DNA of 47,631 nucleotides from Neisseriaceae bacterium PsAf (GTDB taxonomy: Bacteria > Pseudomonadota > Gammaproteobacteria > Burkholderiales > Neisseriaceae): NCBI GenBank assembly GCA_017114885.1, contig WNLJ01000024.1, forward strand, positions 1 through 47,631. Direction: 5' to 3'. Positions 18,978 through 28,766 of this stretch are shown one piece after another. The stretch's first letter is position 1. Each line of letters starts with the position of its first letter. Under the pieces are notes generated by a model, which saw only the letters and a list, made by a program, of their open reading frames with translations, was not told the DNA's origin and made no database searches. The translations under genes and the position numbers were made by a program.

Positions 18978-19394
18978 CTATTTATTATCAGTCACTACTT
19001 CCTCAGCCAAATCTTCTACTGAGGTACTTTCTATCTTAGAAATATAATCAGACTTTGATTCTCTTCTATCCTGTCTAATGGTTTTACCTTTTTGTTTTCT
19101 CATTTGACGATTTAATTCAGAAATCGCAATCGAAATTATTTTATATACATCCTCACCCCGTTCCGTAGTGAATAAGTCATAAAAATTATCTTTGTATGTA
19201 ATATTAAACTCGAATTCTGTATCGGTATTTTTCTTTAAATAAGCATCAATATACACAGGATTATCTGTTTTAATGTCGATGGCTTTATCTAATTCATTAT
19301 AAATATGCTCTTGTACAGCATCAGAAAACAAAGAGCCATGAAAATAAACCGTAAAATCATTATTTTTTTCTAGCTTTGTTTTAGCATCACTCAT
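18978..19394 (-). CDS. Probable HPF/RaiA-type ribosome hibernation factor
   Basis: A 138-residue soluble protein. The middle part (residues 45-105) follows the ribosome hibernation factor pattern: a beta strand with alternating hydrophobics (VYIDAYLKK, then EFEFNITYK), then the helix GEDVYKIISIAISELNRQM ending in RKQKGK. In HPF and YfiA this corresponds to the GEDMYAAID...LDRQLRKHKEK region that binds the 30S decoding centre. The N-terminal strand (FTVYFHGSLFSDAVQEHIYNEL) fits too. An acidic tail follows. It is diverged from standard HPF and is not beside rpoN, where hpf often lies, so I leave the symbol empty. Confidence 0.6.
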   Translation of the reverse strand: MSDAKTKLEKNNDFTVYFHGSLFSDAVQEHIYNELDKAIDIKTDNPVYIDAYLKKNTDTEFEFNITYKDNFYDLFTTERGEDVYKIISIAISELNRQMRKQKGKTIRQDRRESKSDYISKIESTSVEDLAEEVVTDNK

Positions 19395-19796
19395 ATATTA
19401 TTCCTTTATAATTATTTTATTGAACCCATTACTTATTCTATAAGAAATTTAGAAAAATCACTATCTCTTAATTTATTATTTTTTAACTAAATTTTCCTTT
19501 ATCAACCAAATTAATCAATATTTTTCAAGTAAATCAAATAACAACATTTTCTAAGCTTGTAATTTTCAAACTTCTTATTTGTAAAATATTTTAAATTTGG
19601 AAAAATTTTCCATAAAAGATCAATCATAACCTACCAAAAATAAAACGGTTAAATTATTTACAACCTTCATCTATTCTTACTTTACCTTCGTGACTTCTGT
19701 ATAAAAAACGAGTATCATGTCCCCTAAAGAATATTGGTTATCAATACTATTTAAAATATTCAAAACATTATTTTATTTTGACAACTAGGCAAGCTG
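19395..19796. other. Divergent intergenic region upstream of feoABC
   Basis: About 400 AT-rich bases between the hibernation-factor-like gene (minus) and feoA (plus). No open frame or RNA gene is seen. I looked for a Fur-type 19-bp palindrome, expected for ferrous-iron genes, and found none I would defend. A TTGACA at 19778-19783 is too near the feoA ATG to be its -35. Confidence 0.45.
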
Positions 19797-20024
19797 ATGA
19801 CAACACTGGATAAATTACCCATGAAACAAAAAGCCCTGATTAAAGGCTTTGTACCAGATAATGAGCAATTTAGGCGAAAATTATTGTCCATGGGTATCAC
19901 ACCTGGTTGTGAAATAGAAGTTATCCGTGTAGCTCCTTTGGGAGATCCTTTACAAGTGAAGTTGAGAGGATTTCAATTATGCCTACGTCAAAAAGAAGCA
20001 TCAACGATTTTGGTAGAGAAATAA
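19797..20024 (+). CDS. feoA: Ferrous iron transport protein A
   Basis: A 75-residue SH3-like cytoplasmic protein of the FeoA family. Family features are visible: the LLSMGITPGCEIEVIRVAPLGDP stretch (about 29-51; L-x-x-M-G-[IL]-x-P-G) and the C-terminal LRGFQLCLRQKEAS, with strands as in DtxR SH3 domains. It is the first gene of feoABC and lies 6 bases before feoB. FeoA interacts with FeoB and is needed for full Fe(II) uptake. Confidence 0.93.
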   Translation: MTTLDKLPMKQKALIKGFVPDNEQFRRKLLSMGITPGCEIEVIRVAPLGDPLQVKLRGFQLCLRQKEASTILVEK

Positions 20025-20030
20025 TTAAAC

Positions 20031-22346
20031 ATGACACAAAGAATCATCACATTAATTAGTAATCCAAATAGTGGTAAAACTACTGTATTTAACGCCTTAA
20101 CAGGTAGTCATCAACGAGTGGGTAATTGGCCTGGAGTTACTGTCGATAAGAAAACAGGTAACTATTCTTCTGGGACACAAGATTATTTAGTCGTCGATTT
20201 ACCCGGCACCTATACCATACAAGCCAATCAAGAAGGCGTTTCTGAAGATGAATTAATCGCCAGAAATTTTGTTCTGACCGATAAAGAAAGTGTATTAATT
20301 AATATTGTTGATGCTTATAACCTACAACGCAATTTATTTTTAACCTTTCAACTCTTAGAACTCAATCGCCCAATGATTGTTGTGCTTAATATGATGGATG
20401 TTGCCCAAGCACAAGGCATGAAAATTGATGTATCAGCACTTGAAAAAGCCTTAGGTTGTCCTGTAATACCTGTTAGTGCCAATAGAGGTAAAGGTATTCC
20501 TGAATTAAAAAAGATTATTGATGAATATTTTGATAATAACACCCCTGTACAAATACATATTGACACGATCTCCCCAGAAGTTAAAACTGTTATTGACTCC
20601 TATTTAAAACAACTCGATGAATCCAGCCCCATTTTGCAACTTTCTGATTTAGCTATTCTCGAGACACTCTCTGAAAATATTGAAAAAACAACTTATAGCA
20701 ATACAGAAAAACAAATACTTTTACAATGCCAACAAACATTATCCGACCTAGCTGGTGGTGCTGGTGCAGACATTGCCATTATCGGTTCTCGCTATGAAAT
20801 CATCGATCGGTTAGGCAAAGAAGTTATTACAGAAGCAGGTGTAGCCAGTTCTGAATTAACCGAAAAGCTAGATAAAGTAGCTCTTGGAAAATGGACAGGA
20901 ATTCCCTTTTTTCTATTAGTAATGTTCTTAATGTTTCAGTTTGCTATCAATATTGGTACTTCATTTAACGATTTTTTTGAAATTACTTTTGGTGCTATTT
21001 TTGTTGATGGTTTGCGTATTGTCTTAGAAAATATAAACACACCTGAATGGTTAATTACTATTTTAGCCGATGGGATTGGAGATGGAATTAAAACCACCGC
21101 ATCTTTCATCCCAGTAATTTTCTTTATGTTTTTCTTTTTGTCTTTCCTAGAAGATTCTGGTTATCTTGCTCGTGCTGCTATGGTAATTGATAGAGGTATG
21201 CAACGTATTGGTCTTCCTGGCAAAGCATTTGTGCCAATGGTGGTTGGTTTTGGGTGTAATATTCCTGCTATTATGGGCACCAGAACCTTAGAAAATTCAG
21301 AAGATAGATTGCTTTCCATCTCTATGATCCCGTTTATGTCTTGTGGTGCACGTCTGCCTGTCTATGCTCTATTTGCTGCTATATTTTTCCCTTACAATGG
21401 TGGTGTTGTAGTCTATTCTCTATATTTATTCGGAATAGTCATTGCTATTTTTACTGGTTTATTAGTTAAAAAAACTTTATTAAGCAATGATTTATCACCT
21501 TTCGTTATGGAGTTACCTCTATACCATCTCCCAACACTCAAAGGTTTATTACTCTCCACTTGGCAGCGTCTAAAAGCATTTATCACTAAAGCAGGACGAG
21601 CTATCTTAATCGTAGTGACGGTATTGAGCGTACTAAATTCACTGGGTACGGATGGAAGTTTTGGTAATGCCAATACAGACAAATCTGTTTTAGCTACCAG
21701 TGCCAAAGCAATCACCCCTGTTTTTGAGCCTATGGGATTAACTGAAGAAAACTGGCCTGCCACAGTCGGTATTATCACTGGTGTATTGGCCAAAGAGGTC
21801 GTCATCGGTACTTTAAATTCTCTATACCAACAAATGTCTGGCACACCTATTGCAGAAGAAGAATTCAGTCTTAAAAACTCTTTTCAAGAAGCAATTTCTG
21901 TGACCACGGATAACTTAAAAGATTTACCTCAACGTTTATTAGATCCTTTAGCAATTAGCGGCAAACTTGCTGATGGTGATATTGAAACAGTTAAAGCAGA
22001 AGAAGAAGTAAGTGATCAAACCGTCACTAAAATCCGAACTTTATTCCCTAGCACCGCTGCTGTTATGGCTTATTTAATTTTTATTTTGTTATACACGCCT
22101 TGCGTGGCTGCTCTAGGAGCCATCTATCGAGAATCAACATTACGCTGGACAATTATGATTGCGATTTGGACTTTCGCCATTGCATGGATTTGCGCAACCG
22201 CTTACTACCAATTTAGCTTACTGGGTACGGATGCAAATCAACAAGCTCTCACCTATCTCATATCATTGCCTATATTATTAGCTATTATTTATTTATTCTT
22301 GCTCCTTTTTGGTAAAAAACTTTTTATAGGCAGTAAAACAGGATAA
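20031..22346 (+). CDS. feoB: Ferrous iron permease FeoB
   Basis: A 771-residue inner-membrane Fe(II) transporter with an N-terminal GTPase. G1 is NPNSGKTT (11-18), switch region GNWPGVTVD (32-40), G3 DLPGTYT (57-63), and G4 NMMD (120-123). A helical GDI-type domain follows to about 270, then two Gate regions with several membrane spans, including the conserved GFGCNIPAIMGTR (about 404-416) carrying a Cys in the translocation path, and a second Cys at TPCVAALGA near 697. The length is typical. It sits between feoA and feoC in one transcription unit. Confidence 0.97.
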   Translation: MTQRIITLISNPNSGKTTVFNALTGSHQRVGNWPGVTVDKKTGNYSSGTQDYLVVDLPGTYTIQANQEGVSEDELIARNFVLTDKESVLINIVDAYNLQRNLFLTFQLLELNRPMIVVLNMMDVAQAQGMKIDVSALEKALGCPVIPVSANRGKGIPELKKIIDEYFDNNTPVQIHIDTISPEVKTVIDSYLKQLDESSPILQLSDLAILETLSENIEKTTYSNTEKQILLQCQQTLSDLAGGAGADIAIIGSRYEIIDRLGKEVITEAGVASSELTEKLDKVALGKWTGIPFFLLVMFLMFQFAINIGTSFNDFFEITFGAIFVDGLRIVLENINTPEWLITILADGIGDGIKTTASFIPVIFFMFFFLSFLEDSGYLARAAMVIDRGMQRIGLPGKAFVPMVVGFGCNIPAIMGTRTLENSEDRLLSISMIPFMSCGARLPVYALFAAIFFPYNGGVVVYSLYLFGIVIAIFTGLLVKKTLLSNDLSPFVMELPLYHLPTLKGLLLSTWQRLKAFITKAGRAILIVVTVLSVLNSLGTDGSFGNANTDKSVLATSAKAITPVFEPMGLTEENWPATVGIITGVLAKEVVIGTLNSLYQQMSGTPIAEEEFSLKNSFQEAISVTTDNLKDLPQRLLDPLAISGKLADGDIETVKAEEEVSDQTVTKIRTLFPSTAAVMAYLIFILLYTPCVAALGAIYRESTLRWTIMIAIWTFAIAWICATAYYQFSLLGTDANQQALTYLISLPILLAIIYLFLLLFGKKLFIGSKTG

Positions 22347-22351
22347 TTATA

Positions 22352-22609
22352 ATGTTAATCTTAGACTTAAAAAACTATGTTGAAAGTCGACAACAAGTTT
22401 CTTTAGTTGAAATATCTCATCACTTTCACATCCCAACTTCTATGGTGGAAGATATGCTAAAAACTTGGGTAGATAAAGGAATTATTGCCAAACAAAAAAT
22501 GTCCATAGATAATTTACCCACTTGTAGCCAGTCAAAGGATTGTCCTAGATGCCAATTAAAAACCAATCCTGAATCACTGACGGTTTTTACTTATGTTAAT
22601 GCTCATTAA
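22352..22609 (+). CDS. feoC: FeoC-like winged-helix protein with Cys cluster
   Basis: An 85-residue protein beginning 5 bases after feoB. The first 50 residues form a LysR/FeoC-like winged helix (VEISHHFHIPTSMVEDML, then WVDKGII). Residues 54-68 hold three Cys in the spacing C-x5-C-x2-C, the wing cluster that binds an iron-sulfur cluster in FeoC proteins of enterobacteria. FeoC is thought to regulate or protect FeoB. Four Cys are usual, so the site here may be incomplete or use another ligand. Confidence 0.8.
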   Translation: MLILDLKNYVESRQQVSLVEISHHFHIPTSMVEDMLKTWVDKGIIAKQKMSIDNLPTCSQSKDCPRCQLKTNPESLTVFTYVNAH

Positions 22610-22673
22610 TTAACGAGTAACATAATTTTTATTTTTTAACGCACAATAGTAATTTTCTTTAATCAATATCAAC

Positions 22674-23840
22674 ATGCAAACAAAACTTACTCAAGCTATA
22701 GATCAAATAACTCAGGAATATTTAAAACAGCAAGTTTTTGCAGGTTGTGATGTTTTAGTTGCTTATCAAGGTGAGATTTTATACCACCAACTGCATGGTT
22801 TTGCACAACTATATGATGAACAAGGAAGATTAGCCAACCCTCGCCTACTAAACGAGCAAAATTGCTTGTTCGATATAGCATCCATGACTAAAGTCATGGC
22901 GACAACTCAAGCCATGATGTTATTATTAGACCAAAAATTATACCGACTACAAGATTCCATTTATCACTATTTACCAGAACTTAATAAAATAGGTCGAGAT
23001 ATTAATATTCGACAACTGCTCACTCATTCCTCTGGATTGCCTGCTTGGAAACCTATCTACTATCACGCACAAAAAAAATCTGACATCATACAGTTTATTA
23101 ATGAATTATCTTTGGTTTATACTCGTGATGCTCAATCGGTGTATAGTGATTTTTCCTTCATTTTATTGGGCTATGTCATTGAGAGCATCACCTATACACC
23201 ACTTCATGAATTTATCAAAAAAAATGTTTTTCAAGCTTTAAAAATGCACAACACTTTATATCTACCTTTAAGATATTATTCCCCTGCTCAGATTGTCGCC
23301 ACCTCGCATGGTAATCCTTATGAGATGAAAATGATTCAAGATGATCAATTTGGCTTTGTGTGCGAAGAAGATTTCCATGATTTTCAAGCTTGGCGTAAAA
23401 AAACTTTGATAGGTGAAGTCAACGATGGCAATGCTTTTTATGCCATGCAAGGAGTTTCAGGACATACTGGTGTTTTTTCCAATACTCAAGATTTATTTTT
23501 GTTAGGAGAATTAATTCTTAATCAAGGAAGTTACAAAAATACAACTTTATATCAAGAAAATATTGCCCAACAATTTACCCGAGCTTATTTCCCCACCCGT
23601 GCTTTGGGTTGGGAAGTCAATCGTCCCAATTATATGGGACAATTGGCCAGTCAAGAGACCATTGGTCATACAGGATTTACTGGCACACAAGTCATCTATG
23701 ACTTAAAAAAACACCTGCAAATCATTATCCTGACCAATCGCCAAAACATGGGCGTACAAAAAAATGGCCATTATCTATCCACACAACCTTACGGCAAAGC
23801 TATTGCAGATTGTGTGGCTCAATTAGTTTTATCTCACTAA
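22674..23840 (+). CDS. Beta-lactamase-family serine hydrolase
   Basis: A 388-residue protein of the class C beta-lactamase/DD-peptidase/esterase fold. The nucleophile motif S-x-x-K is Ser70-Met-Thr-Lys73, the second motif is Tyr157-Ser-Asp159 (Tyr-x-Asn in class C enzymes), and the third is His-Thr-Gly near 335. HSSGLP at 118-123 is also typical. There is no signal peptide, so it should be cytoplasmic, unlike resistance beta-lactamases; an esterase or peptidase role is more likely. No clear ribosome site precedes the ATG. It is convergent with metG, whose stop is 6 bases away. Confidence 0.85.
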   Translation: MQTKLTQAIDQITQEYLKQQVFAGCDVLVAYQGEILYHQLHGFAQLYDEQGRLANPRLLNEQNCLFDIASMTKVMATTQAMMLLLDQKLYRLQDSIYHYLPELNKIGRDINIRQLLTHSSGLPAWKPIYYHAQKKSDIIQFINELSLVYTRDAQSVYSDFSFILLGYVIESITYTPLHEFIKKNVFQALKMHNTLYLPLRYYSPAQIVATSHGNPYEMKMIQDDQFGFVCEEDFHDFQAWRKKTLIGEVNDGNAFYAMQGVSGHTGVFSNTQDLFLLGELILNQGSYKNTTLYQENIAQQFTRAYFPTRALGWEVNRPNYMGQLASQETIGHTGFTGTQVIYDLKKHLQIIILTNRQNMGVQKNGHYLSTQPYGKAIADCVAQLVLSH

Positions 23841-23846
23841 ATCTCT

Positions 23847-25901
23847 TTAGCCCACAGACATACCCGCTTGGGCGCCACTATCCACATCTAGTAAAAATAA
23901 TTGATTTTCTCCTGCTGCTGATAATATCATGCCTTCTGAAACACCAAATTTAGCCATTTTTCGAGGTGCAAAATTAACCACGGCAATAACCATCCTACCC
24001 ACTAACTCTTCGGGATGCTTATAACTAGCCGCAATGCCTGAAAAAATAGTTTTTTCTATGCCATTACCTAAATCCAGCTGAAACTTTAATAACTTACTGC
24101 TTCCTTCAACTTTCTCACATTTTAAAACCTTGGCGACTCTCATATCAACTTTAGTAAAATCATCAAAACTACATTCTGGTTTGAAGTCATTCTCACTACT
24201 CTTAACCTCTACCGAATTGGCATTATTTTGAATACTTTGTTTATTGCGTTCGATGAGACGATCCACTTGTTTGGCTTCAACACGATGAATCATGTGTTGA
24301 TAGGCATTAATCTTCAAATTCTCAAATGGTCGATGAATATCTTCCCAACTCAAAGAATCTAAATTTAAAAACTGAGTCACTTCTTGTGCTATTTTAGGCA
24401 AGATAGGTGCTAAATAAATCGTTAATAGTTTAAACGCATGGATTAACTCACTACAAACTTCATGAAGCCGTTCAGTTTGACCTTCGATTTTAGCTAATTC
24501 CCATGGTTTATTCTGATCTACATATGCATTAACCTTGTCTCCCAGTGCCATGACTTTTTTAACAACGCTCGCATATTCTCTATTTTCATATTTTTGTGCA
24601 ATCTCATCACTTTCTTGTTGTAAGTCTTGAACCAGTTTTGATGAACTAACATCTAAAATACAACCATCAAATCTTTTTTGAATAAACCCTGATGCTCTGG
24701 CAGCAATATTGATGTATTTTCCCACCAAATCGCTGTTCACACGAGCAATAAAATCCTGTAAATTCAAATCAATATCTTCAATTTTACTGTTTAATTTGGC
24801 TGCAATATAATAGCGCATCCATTCTGGATTTAAACCCTCATCTAAGTAAGACTTCGCGGTAATAAAAGTACCTCGCGATTTGGACATCTTTTGCCCATCT
24901 ACTGTTAAAAAGCCGTGCGCATAAACAGCAGTCGGCTGTCTATAAGCTGAATATTTTAATACAGCAGGCCAGAACAAAGCGTGAAAATATAAAATGTCCT
25001 TACCGATAAAATGATGTAATTCTGTCTGGCTATCTACTTTGAAATAGTCATCAAAATCAATACCTATTCGCTCACATAAATTCAAGAATGAAGCCATGTA
25101 TCCAATAGGTGCATCCAACCAAACGTAAAAATACTTGCCTGGTGCATTAGGAATCTCAAATCCAAAATAAGGAGCGTCTCGGGTAATATCCCAATCCTGT
25201 AAATCCCCTTCTAACCATTCTTTCATTTTATTTAAGGCCTGGGTTTGTAAATGAGGTTTCTTAGAGCCATCTACTAAAGTATCTTCTCCTGCCACCCAGT
25301 CACGTAAAAATTCATTACACTCACTTAATTTAAAGAAAAAATGCTCTGTTTCTTTAAAAATAGGGGTTGCTCCTGACACCGTCGAATAAGGATTAATCAA
25401 TTCACTTGAACTATAGGTTCCGCCACATACTTCACAATTATCCCCATATTGATCCTGAGCATGACATTTAGGACACTCGCCTTTAACAAACCGATCAGGT
25501 AAAAACATTTCTTTTTCAGGATCAAATAATTGCTTGATGGTTTTTTTAGCAATTTTGTTATTTTCTTGTAAACGATTGAATATATCACTGGAAAATTTTT
25601 TATTCTCTGGTGAGTGTGTGGTGTAATAATTATCGTAATGAGTTAAAAAGCCAGCAAAGTCTTGCTGATGTCGCGCATTCATTTCTGTAATTAAGGCTTC
25701 TGGTGTCTTACCTTGCTTTTCTGCAGCTAACATCACAGGTGTTCCATGTGTGTCATCAGCACAGACGTAATAGCATTCGTGACCACGCATTTTTTGAAAC
25801 CTTACCCAAATATCCGTTTGAATATGTTCTATCATATGCCCTAAATGAATATCACCGTTGGCATAAGGTAAGGCACTGGTCACCAATATTTTTCTTTTCA
25901 T
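23847..25901 (-). CDS. metG: Methionyl-tRNA synthetase
   Basis: Charges tRNA(Met) with methionine. The 684-residue protein has the HIGH-type signature HLGH (19-22), four zinc-binding Cys at about 143, 146, 156 and 159, KMSKS at 338-342, the anticodon-binding helical domain, and a C-terminal EMAPII/Trbp111-type tRNA-binding domain from about 585 ([21 protein letters not shown]...). The last domain makes dimers in E. coli MetG. A GAGGAT ribosome site precedes the ATG, and a TATAAT lies at 25932-25937. The length is typical and the frame intact. Confidence 0.97.
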   Translation of the reverse strand: MKRKILVTSALPYANGDIHLGHMIEHIQTDIWVRFQKMRGHECYYVCADDTHGTPVMLAAEKQGKTPEALITEMNARHQQDFAGFLTHYDNYYTTHSPENKKFSSDIFNRLQENNKIAKKTIKQLFDPEKEMFLPDRFVKGECPKCHAQDQYGDNCEVCGGTYSSSELINPYSTVSGATPIFKETEHFFFKLSECNEFLRDWVAGEDTLVDGSKKPHLQTQALNKMKEWLEGDLQDWDITRDAPYFGFEIPNAPGKYFYVWLDAPIGYMASFLNLCERIGIDFDDYFKVDSQTELHHFIGKDILYFHALFWPAVLKYSAYRQPTAVYAHGFLTVDGQKMSKSRGTFITAKSYLDEGLNPEWMRYYIAAKLNSKIEDIDLNLQDFIARVNSDLVGKYINIAARASGFIQKRFDGCILDVSSSKLVQDLQQESDEIAQKYENREYASVVKKVMALGDKVNAYVDQNKPWELAKIEGQTERLHEVCSELIHAFKLLTIYLAPILPKIAQEVTQFLNLDSLSWEDIHRPFENLKINAYQHMIHRVEAKQVDRLIERNKQSIQNNANSVEVKSSENDFKPECSFDDFTKVDMRVAKVLKCEKVEGSSKLLKFQLDLGNGIEKTIFSGIAASYKHPEELVGRMVIAVVNFAPRKMAKFGVSEGMILSAAGENQLFLLDVDSGAQAGMSVG

Positions 25902-25931
25902 GACATCCTCGTTTAAGATATTAACTTGTGC

Positions 25932-25937
25932 ATTATA
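25932..25937 (-). promoter_or_regulatory. Candidate -10 box for metG
   Basis: A perfect TATAAT on the minus strand lies 31 bases before the metG ATG. A matching -35 is not obvious, so this rests on the -10 and position only. Confidence 0.4.
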
Positions 25938-26081
25938 ACAAAGTATTAATCACAAATAGTAAGGTAAATATAGATATTCTTTAATATAATCGAAACTTAT
26001 ATTTTAAAAGTACGAATTATTTGCCTAATTGATATAAATCGTTTACATTCAAGAAAATTTTAATTGAACTTGAGTATTGAT

Positions 26082-26924
26082 ATGATTCATTCTGATAACA
26101 AACAACTTAGTTTTGAATTTTTCCCTACCAAAACAGACGAAGGTAGACAAAAATTAAGCATTACTCGTCAGCAGCTTAATCAATTTAAACCAGATTTTTT
26201 CTCATGTACTTATGGTGCGGGTGGAAGTACTCGAGCAGGTACCTTACAAACTATTCAAGACATATTAACAGAACAGAACACCCCTGCTACACCTCATTTA
26301 GCTTGTATTGGCTCTAGTCAAGAGGAAGTTAAAGAGCTAGTTGATTTATACCAAAGTATGGGCATTAAACAAATTTTATGTTTGCGTGGTGACATTCCTT
26401 CTGGTATTGGTATTGTCGATGGTTTTACTTACGCCAGTGAATTAGTCACTTTTATCAAGCAAGAATATCAGGACACGGTTAAGCTTATCGTGGCCGCTTA
26501 TCCAGAAATTCACCCTCAGGCGAGAAGTGCTGATGATGATATCCAAAACTTTATTCGTAAATGTGAAGCAGGTGCAGATTCTGCAATTACTCAGTATTTT
26601 TACAATATAGATGCTTACTTCTATTTCTTAGATGAAATTCACGCTAGAGGCATAGACATACCCGTAGTGCCTGGCATTATGCCGATTGCTAGCTTTTCCA
26701 AACTAGCTCGTTTTTCTGATATTTGTGGTGCAGAAATTCCACGCTGGTTAAAATTAAAATTACAATCTTATGCCGATGATACTGCGTCTATTAAATCTCT
26801 TGGATTAGATTTTGTCACTGATTTGTGTGACCGTTTGCTAAGACAAGGGGCGCCTGGTTTACATTTTTATACCCTCAATCAAGCAGGATTAGTTTCAACT
26901 ATTTGTGAGCGCTTGGGTTGTTAA
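26082..26924 (+). CDS. metF: 5,10-methylenetetrahydrofolate reductase
   Basis: A flavoprotein of about 280 residues that reduces methylene-THF to methyl-THF for methionine synthesis. It has the TIM-barrel signatures SFEFFPTKT near the start, CTYGAGGSTR near residue 42, LRGDIPSG near 106, AAYPEIHPQA near 142 and the C-terminal GAPGLHFYTLN. An upstream TTG at 26064 is in frame, but the ATG at 26082 gives the usual short lead of under ten residues before SFEFFP, as in Pseudomonas-type MetF. The ribosome site is weak for either. It is translationally next to pgeF and divergent from metG, another methionine-related gene. Confidence 0.95.
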   Translation: MIHSDNKQLSFEFFPTKTDEGRQKLSITRQQLNQFKPDFFSCTYGAGGSTRAGTLQTIQDILTEQNTPATPHLACIGSSQEEVKELVDLYQSMGIKQILCLRGDIPSGIGIVDGFTYASELVTFIKQEYQDTVKLIVAAYPEIHPQARSADDDIQNFIRKCEAGADSAITQYFYNIDAYFYFLDEIHARGIDIPVVPGIMPIASFSKLARFSDICGAEIPRWLKLKLQSYADDTASIKSLGLDFVTDLCDRLLRQGAPGLHFYTLNQAGLVSTICERLGC

Positions 26925-26925
26925 C

Positions 26926-27711
26926 ATGTATTACAAAAACCTAGATGATGCCATTGGTAATTTTAAAATAGAAGGAAATTACTTTTCTGCTTCGTGGCCT
27001 GCACCAAGCCTTGTCAAAACAATGATTACCACCCGTCTGGGTGGTTTTAGTTATCCACCCTATAATAGCCTAAATTTGGCTTATCATGTTGATGACAATC
27101 CTCTTTTAGTACAACAAAATCGAGATTATATTCAAAGCCATATACCTGTGCCTATTATTTATCTCAATCAAATTCACAGCAATATTGTTTTACCAGCACA
27201 GATCAACATGCAAGACAAGCCTATGACAGCTGATGCACTATACTCTGATAATAATCAATTAGCTTGCGCTATTTTAACGGCGGATTGTTTACCAATATTA
27301 ATCTGTAATACAATGGGAACTAAAATTGCTGCTATTCATGCTGGTTGGAAAGGTATTGCTGGTGGTATTATTCAAAACACCTTACAAAAACTGCAAGAAC
27401 CAGCACAGGAACTAATGGTTTATTTTGGTCCTGCTATTAGCCAATATGCTTTTGAAGTAAGGCAGGATATGGTGTCTGTCTTCTTAAACCCCCAACTACA
27501 ACATTATCAATTGAAATCTTGTTTTGAAGCCATATCCGAAGAAACTTACTTAGCCAATATTTATGCTATAGCAAGAAAAATACTTGAATACCATGGTGTC
27601 ACTCAAATATATGGTGGTGAGTATTGTACTGTCTTACAAAATAAATATTTTTATTCTTACCGAAAAGAACATCAAACAGGCAGAATCGCCTCTATTATTT
27701 GGTTAGAATAA
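26926..27711 (+). CDS. pgeF: Peptidoglycan editing factor / purine nucleoside phosphorylase-like (YfiH)
   Basis: A 261-residue protein of the YfiH/DUF152 family (laccase-like, PgeF). The metal-binding residues are in place: Asn-Gln-Ile-His-Ser (about 78-83), ADCLPIL with Cys near 122, and the HAGWKG motif near 139-144. Family members remove wrong L-Ser muropeptides in E. coli and show adenosine deaminase/phosphorylase activity. The ATG follows the metF stop as TAACATG, favouring it over an in-frame GTG at 26905 that would overlap metF. Translational coupling to metF is likely. Confidence 0.9.
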   Translation: MYYKNLDDAIGNFKIEGNYFSASWPAPSLVKTMITTRLGGFSYPPYNSLNLAYHVDDNPLLVQQNRDYIQSHIPVPIIYLNQIHSNIVLPAQINMQDKPMTADALYSDNNQLACAILTADCLPILICNTMGTKIAAIHAGWKGIAGGIIQNTLQKLQEPAQELMVYFGPAISQYAFEVRQDMVSVFLNPQLQHYQLKSCFEAISEETYLANIYAIARKILEYHGVTQIYGGEYCTVLQNKYFYSYRKEHQTGRIASIIWLE

Positions 27712-27892
27712 TATAATAATTACTTTAGTTTATAATACTCATAGATGATTTATATATATTAAAATAAAGTAAGTATTCGGCTAGAAGCGACTGAAAAATA
27801 GTGTTATACTCAATAAACGTGAGTTAATTTATTTTAAGTTTCAAGTATATAAAATATAATTTTGTTTTTATCTCAATCGGTTGGATAGTGCT

Positions 27893-28765
27893 ATGCCCAC
27901 TCAATATTATTTGCAAAGCTTTGGAATCATTGAAGTATCTGGTGAAGAAAGACAAGAGTTTTTACAAAGTCAATTTTCAAATGATATCTCTGCATTAAAA
28001 CTCAATGAAGCTTGTTATGCTACTTATAACAACCCAAAAGGAAGAGTTATTGCTAATTTTATCGTCTGTTGTCTCAGAGATAATTTACTAATTCTTGTTA
28101 AAAAAGACTTAATTCCAACTTTAATTAAAAAATTAAATTTATATAAATTAAGAAGTAAAGTAAATTTGATAGATAGAAGCAATGATTACCAAATCACTGG
28201 CTGTTTGAATCAAGCATTAATTCAGTCAGTGCCTTTGCCTTTAAAATTTTCGATTCAATCGAATGATGAGAATATTACTGTTCCTTGTCCCAATGGTTCT
28301 CAATTTAATATTTATATCGAATCCGATGCTCAATTAAGACAAGTTATTTCTGATGAAAATGATTGGAATTATTTTGAGATTCAACAAGGTTTTCCTTGGG
28401 TAACAGAAAAAACCAGTGAGAAATGTGTCGCCCAAATGTTAAATCAAGAATGGTTAGGCGCCTTGCACTTTAAAAAAGGTTGTTATCCTGGGCAAGAAGT
28501 AATCGCAAGATCTCAATATAGAGGAGAGGTAAAAAGAAGACCTGCCCTACTACACGCTCAATCCAAGCATGCTATCGGAAGTTCTTTGTATCAAGAACAA
28601 CAAGAAGTTGGCCTCATTCTGAATATAGCAAAAATAGATAATAAATATATTTATTTAGCTGTTGTTAAAGTTAATAGCAAACCGACCTTGCATGTCTCAA
28701 AAGAAGAAATTAATGATACTTTGGAATTACAAAAGTTGTTTTATTATCAAAAAGAAAGTGAATAA
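27893..28765 (+). CDS. ygfZ: YgfZ-type folate-binding iron-sulfur assembly factor
   Basis: A protein of about 290 residues in the GcvT-like YgfZ/IBA57 family, which uses folate to help maintain iron-sulfur enzymes such as MiaB. The diagnostic motif K-G-C-Y-x-G-Q-E is present as KKGCYPGQEVIARSQYRG, with Cys at about 197. The N-terminal FLQSQFSNDI is also typical. An upstream in-frame TTG at 27881 exists, but the ATG at 27893 has GGA at suitable spacing. A TATACT at 27802-27807 may be its -10. It is the first gene of a run with two hotdog-fold genes and catalase. Confidence 0.9.
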   Translation: MPTQYYLQSFGIIEVSGEERQEFLQSQFSNDISALKLNEACYATYNNPKGRVIANFIVCCLRDNLLILVKKDLIPTLIKKLNLYKLRSKVNLIDRSNDYQITGCLNQALIQSVPLPLKFSIQSNDENITVPCPNGSQFNIYIESDAQLRQVISDENDWNYFEIQQGFPWVTEKTSEKCVAQMLNQEWLGALHFKKGCYPGQEVIARSQYRGEVKRRPALLHAQSKHAIGSSLYQEQQEVGLILNIAKIDNKYIYLAVVKVNSKPTLHVSKEEINDTLELQKLFYYQKESE

Positions 28766-28766
28766 T

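Noticed and set aside
19778-19783. Perfect TTGACA upstream of feoA
   Set aside because: A matching -10 would fall inside the feoA coding region, after its ATG.
21413-21844. Open frame of 143 codons on the minus strand inside feoB
   Set aside because: Antisense shadow of the intact feoB frame; no independent signals or recognisable domain.
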